Shown piece by piece: positions 61,541 to 64,000 of a stretch of DNA of 64,000 nt. Origin of the DNA: Nitrosospira sp. Nsp2. GTDB lineage: Bacteria; Pseudomonadota; Gammaproteobacteria; Burkholderiales; Nitrosomonadaceae. How positions within the stretch are numbered: the first letter of the stretch is position 1; each line of letters begins with the position of its first letter. The DNA lies in the NCBI RefSeq assembly GCF_003050965.1, contig NZ_QAOU01000002.1:1-64000 (forward strand), in the 5' to 3' direction. A program made the translations under genes and the position numbers. The notes under the pieces are model-generated. The model did no database searches, had not been told where the DNA came from, and saw only the letters and a program-made list of their open reading frames with translations.

Positions 61541-62656
61541 ATGAAAATCATCCTTGGCTTCAAAGTCCGTGGCTTTATCCTCGCTGCAGCATTTTTTGGT
61601 CTGGGTTTGGGCACCGGAGCCTCTGCCCAACAGGCCTCATACCTCATCGACCTCAACAGCAAGACAGTTACCCATCTTGGCACTTTAGGCGGGAATTTCA
61701 GCGTGGCATATGACATCAACGATGAGGGGCAGGTGGTGGGTTATTCTTCAACGGTGGAAGGGGCTGCCCATGCTTTCATCACCGGCCCGAACGGGATGGG
61801 TATGAGGGACCTTGGCACGTTAGGTGCGCCATACGATTATAACAGCATTGGATGGCGTGTTAATGAGGCGGGGCAGGTGGCGGGTTGGTCGAGCACGCCT
61901 GAATTGGATAGTCATGCCTTCATCACCAGCCCCGGTGGGAGGGGGATGAGACCCCTTGGCACGCTCGGCGGTATTCACAGCTTCGCTACGGGCATCAACG
62001 ATGCGGGGCAAGTGGTGGGAGTGTCCGGTTCCCATGCCTTTATTACTGGGTCGGATGGCATGGGGATGAGAAGCCTTGGCACGTTGGGGGGGTATTATAG
62101 CGTTGCTCGGGGCATCAACGAGGCCGGACAGGTGGTGGGAGAGTCTAGCACTGGTGAATTTGGCGATTCCCATGCCTTCATCACCGGCCCTGACGGCATG
62201 GGAATGAGAGACCTTGGCACGTTAGGCGGGGATAGTGTCGCCCGTGACATCAATGATGCCGGGCAAGTAGTGGGAGAGTCCAATTTCCATGCCTTTATCA
62301 CTGGTCCAGATGGCATGGGTATGAAAGACCTTGGCGCGTTGGGCGGTATTTTTCCCTTTAATTCCAGCGAAGCTTTGGGCATCAACGACGCCGGGCAGGT
62401 GGTGGGAAGTTCTTACACTGATGAAGATCGTTTATTCCATGCCTTCGTCACCGGTCCTGATGGGGAAGGCATGATGGACCTCAATTTGCTGCTTGATCTG
62501 CCTGATGGGCTGGTTCTATCGCAAGCTACTGGCATCAATGACACGGGCCAAGTCATCGCCACCGCATTTATCCCGGAGCCGGACTCGTATCTCGTGTTGC
62601 TCGCGGGGTTGGGGCTGGTCGGGTTCATGGCTCGGCGAAAGTGGCGGCCGGCATAA
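61541..62656 (+). CDS. HAF-repeat PEP-CTERM protein, copy K
   Basis: 371 residues. Signal peptide from MKIILGFKVRGFILAAAFFG to ASAQ. Seven cores: DINDEGQVVG, RVNEAGQVAG, GINDAGQVVG, GINEAGQVVG, DINDAGQVVG, GINDAGQVVG, GINDTGQVIA; two units have short connectors (VSGSHAFITG, ESNFHAFITG). Sorting signal IPEPDSYLVLLAGLGLVGFM. GAGGA precedes the ATG. Its own promoter is not evident: transcription may come from the decayed J promoter. Confidence 0.92.
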   Translation: MKIILGFKVRGFILAAAFFGLGLGTGASAQQASYLIDLNSKTVTHLGTLGGNFSVAYDINDEGQVVGYSSTVEGAAHAFITGPNGMGMRDLGTLGAPYDYNSIGWRVNEAGQVAGWSSTPELDSHAFITSPGGRGMRPLGTLGGIHSFATGINDAGQVVGVSGSHAFITGSDGMGMRSLGTLGGYYSVARGINEAGQVVGESSTGEFGDSHAFITGPDGMGMRDLGTLGGDSVARDINDAGQVVGESNFHAFITGPDGMGMKDLGALGGIFPFNSSEALGINDAGQVVGSSYTDEDRLFHAFVTGPDGEGMMDLNLLLDLPDGLVLSQATGINDTGQVIATAFIPEPDSYLVLLAGLGLVGFMARRKWRPA

Positions 62657-62847
62657 AAGATATCGAAAAATGGGTAAAGGAAGAGGCGAACAGCGAAGCG
62701 CCGCGTCCGAGCGACTTGTTCTTGAGGATAGTTCGTTGGGTGGCTCAATTAAAAGCGGTTGAGCGGAATGGGGGCCTCACCGTTAGAAGCAGGCGACCAA
62801 ACGCTGTTGTGCTGGTTGTCGACTGGCCGAAGCGGGGCTCATCCTGC

Positions 62848-62875
62848 TTGACAACGCAGGCCGGTTGTCTATTCT
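62848..62875 (+). promoter_or_regulatory. Promoter of copy L (TTGACA-N16-TATTCT)
   Basis: -35 62848-62853, -10 62870-62875; spacer ends in GTC. Leader GTGCTTTCCGCTGGGCAG and CCGAGGAG follow. Confidence 0.75.
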
Positions 62876-62925
62876 GAGATCGTGCTTTCCGCTGGGCAGT
62901 ACCCCTTCCCGAGGAGTTCTTCATC

Positions 62926-64000
62926 ATGAGAAAAACGCGCGGCTTTAACGTCGGAAGCTTTATTCTCGCTGCAACCTTGTTCGCTGGGCCCGGTTTTATT
63001 GCTCATGCCGCTGCGCAGGAACGCTCCTACCTTATCGATCTCAATAGCAGGACGGTGACCGAACTCGGAGATCTGGGGGGCGGTTTCACCAGGGCCTACG
63101 GCCTTAACGATTCTGGACAGGTAGTAGGAAGTTCCAACACGTCTGCCGGCACGCAACGCGCTTTTATCACCGGCCCAGATGGCGTGGGCATGACTGATCT
63201 CGGTACCCCAAGCGCGAATTCGAGGAGCCAAGCTTATGGCATCAATAATGCGGGCCAGGTGGTTGGATTTTCGGCCACGCCCGAAGGCGCTCCCCGTGCT
63301 TTCATGACCGGGCCCGGCGGGATGGGTATAAGGGATCTTTTCGGGGGCGTTGCTCAGGACATCAACGCGGCTGGGCAGGTCGTCGGCGGAACCGGCGATG
63401 ATTTTCATGCTTTTATCACTGGCCCGAATGGCATCGGCGTGAAAGATCTAGGATACCTGGAGGGAAATTACAGCGTGGCTTTTGGTGTCAATGATCGTGG
63501 CGAGGTGGTCGGGTGGACACCGGTGTCAGGGAATTCACACGCTTTTATCACCGACCCGGGTGGCGCGAATATGAGAGACCTTGGGACTTTGGGCGGAAGC
63601 TTTAGCCACGCTAATGCTATCAACGGTGCGGGGCAGGTCGTAGGATTTTCCTCAAAAGACGATTCGGGTCAGGGAGGGTTTGCTTTCATCACTGGCCCCG
63701 GCGGGGTGGGGATGAGGGACTTGGGCACCCTGGGGCGCAATTCCAGTGTGGCTAATGACATCAACGAAGCCGGGCAAGTGGTGGGATTTTCCGCTACCTC
63801 CATCGATGGCCTTGACCACGCTTTTATCATCAATCCTGATGGTACTGGCATGATCGACCTGAATTCGCTCGTGGACGTGCCGGGCGGCGCTATTCTCACC
63901 CGAGCCATGGATATTAATAACATGGGCCAGGTAATCGCGCTGGGTATTCCCGAACCGGAATCCTATGTCATGTTGCTTGCGGGGCTCTTCATGATCGCGT
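62926..64000 (+). CDS. HAF-repeat PEP-CTERM protein, copy L (cut by window edge)
   Basis: 358 codons before the right edge. Signal peptide from MRKTRGFNVGSFILAATLFA to HAAAQ. Seven cores: GLNDSGQVVG, GINNAGQVVG, DINAAGQVVG, GVNDRGEVVG, AINGAGQVVG, DINEAGQVVG, DINNMGQVIA. The sorting signal begins (IPEPESYVMLLAGLFMIA) and runs off the window; only about ten residues should be missing. The array may continue to the right. Confidence 0.92.
   Translation, partial: MRKTRGFNVGSFILAATLFAGPGFIAHAAAQERSYLIDLNSRTVTELGDLGGGFTRAYGLNDSGQVVGSSNTSAGTQRAFITGPDGVGMTDLGTPSANSRSQAYGINNAGQVVGFSATPEGAPRAFMTGPGGMGIRDLFGGVAQDINAAGQVVGGTGDDFHAFITGPNGIGVKDLGYLEGNYSVAFGVNDRGEVVGWTPVSGNSHAFITDPGGANMRDLGTLGGSFSHANAINGAGQVVGFSSKDDSGQGGFAFITGPGGVGMRDLGTLGRNSSVANDINEAGQVVGFSATSIDGLDHAFIINPDGTGMIDLNSLVDVPGGAILTRAMDINNMGQVIALGIPEPESYVMLLAGLFMIA

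Noticed and set aside
62641-62877. 78-codon open frame after copy K
   Set aside because: Begins inside the copy K 3' end and runs through the copy L promoter; no ribosome site or homology.
50904-64000. Regular repeats that could suggest a CRISPR array
   Set aside because: Repeat period is about 120-135 bp, in frame with clear protein motifs, degenerate at codon third positions, and lacks unique spacers or cas genes.

Overview
The window looks like the chromosome of a Gram-negative betaproteobacterium, most likely an ammonia oxidiser of the Nitrosospira/Nitrosomonadales type. This is inferred from gene content (many PEP-CTERM proteins of the HAF repeat family, a PelB-like exopolysaccharide porin, a Csp copper-storage protein, TPR-rich secreted proteins, numerous lipoproteins). 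No rRNA, tRNA or ammonia-oxidation gene is present to confirm it. No exosortase gene lies in the window, so the enzyme that would process the PEP-CTERM proteins must be elsewhere.

Positions 1-13 kb: the tail of an unknown gene with a terminator, a solitary pelB-like gene, a frameshifted 3' scrap of tex, a stand-alone AIPR (abortive infection) gene, a Csp copper protein, a methyltransferase, a phage-type hypothetical, two TPR proteins, an 81-bp MITE-like element with IS6-type ends, and a crystallin-domain remnant. Positions 13-25 kb: an Old Yellow Enzyme, a zinc-type alcohol dehydrogenase, a NarX/NarL-like two-component pair whose kinase carries a duplicated sensor module, lipoproteins, a DUF2383-type four-helix protein and a subtilisin-like protease. 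Positions 25-37 kb: a lone HAF/PEP-CTERM gene, an FMN reductase, a duplicated NodB-type deacetylase module (one copy with a 15-bp minisatellite), a periplasmic MsrA-thioredoxin-MsrB fusion, a chromate transporter, a DUF2252 protein and a truncated CsbD. Positions 37-49 kb: a ketopantoate-reductase/epimerase couple, a large unknown membrane protein, CorC, a VOC protein, and a Cpx-like stress locus (cpxA and cpxR, with a divergent Spy/CpxP gene) that has a perfect CpxR box. A structured noncoding element occurs twice, at 42671-42896 and 45687-45832.

Positions 49.8-64 kb, running off the right edge, are a tandem array of HAF-repeat PEP-CTERM genes, all on the + strand: nine full-length or frameshifted seven-unit copies, one four-unit copy, one decayed copy and two older remnants. 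Counting the GINDAGQVVG-type core, every long copy, including the lone gene at 25067, has exactly seven units although sequences differ widely. This argues for a closed seven-bladed propeller-like fold. The copies fall into three groups by promoter, leader and signal peptide. One group shares a TTGACA-N16-TAnnnT promoter with the distant lone gene. Frameshifts, a perfect 135-bp internal duplication, a three-unit deletion and graded decay show that the locus is actively being remodelled.

Common theme: cell-surface and matrix functions (PEP-CTERM proteins, Pel export, polysaccharide deacetylases, lipoproteins) alongside envelope and oxidative stress functions (Cpx, Msr, Csp, ChrA) and traces of mobile DNA.
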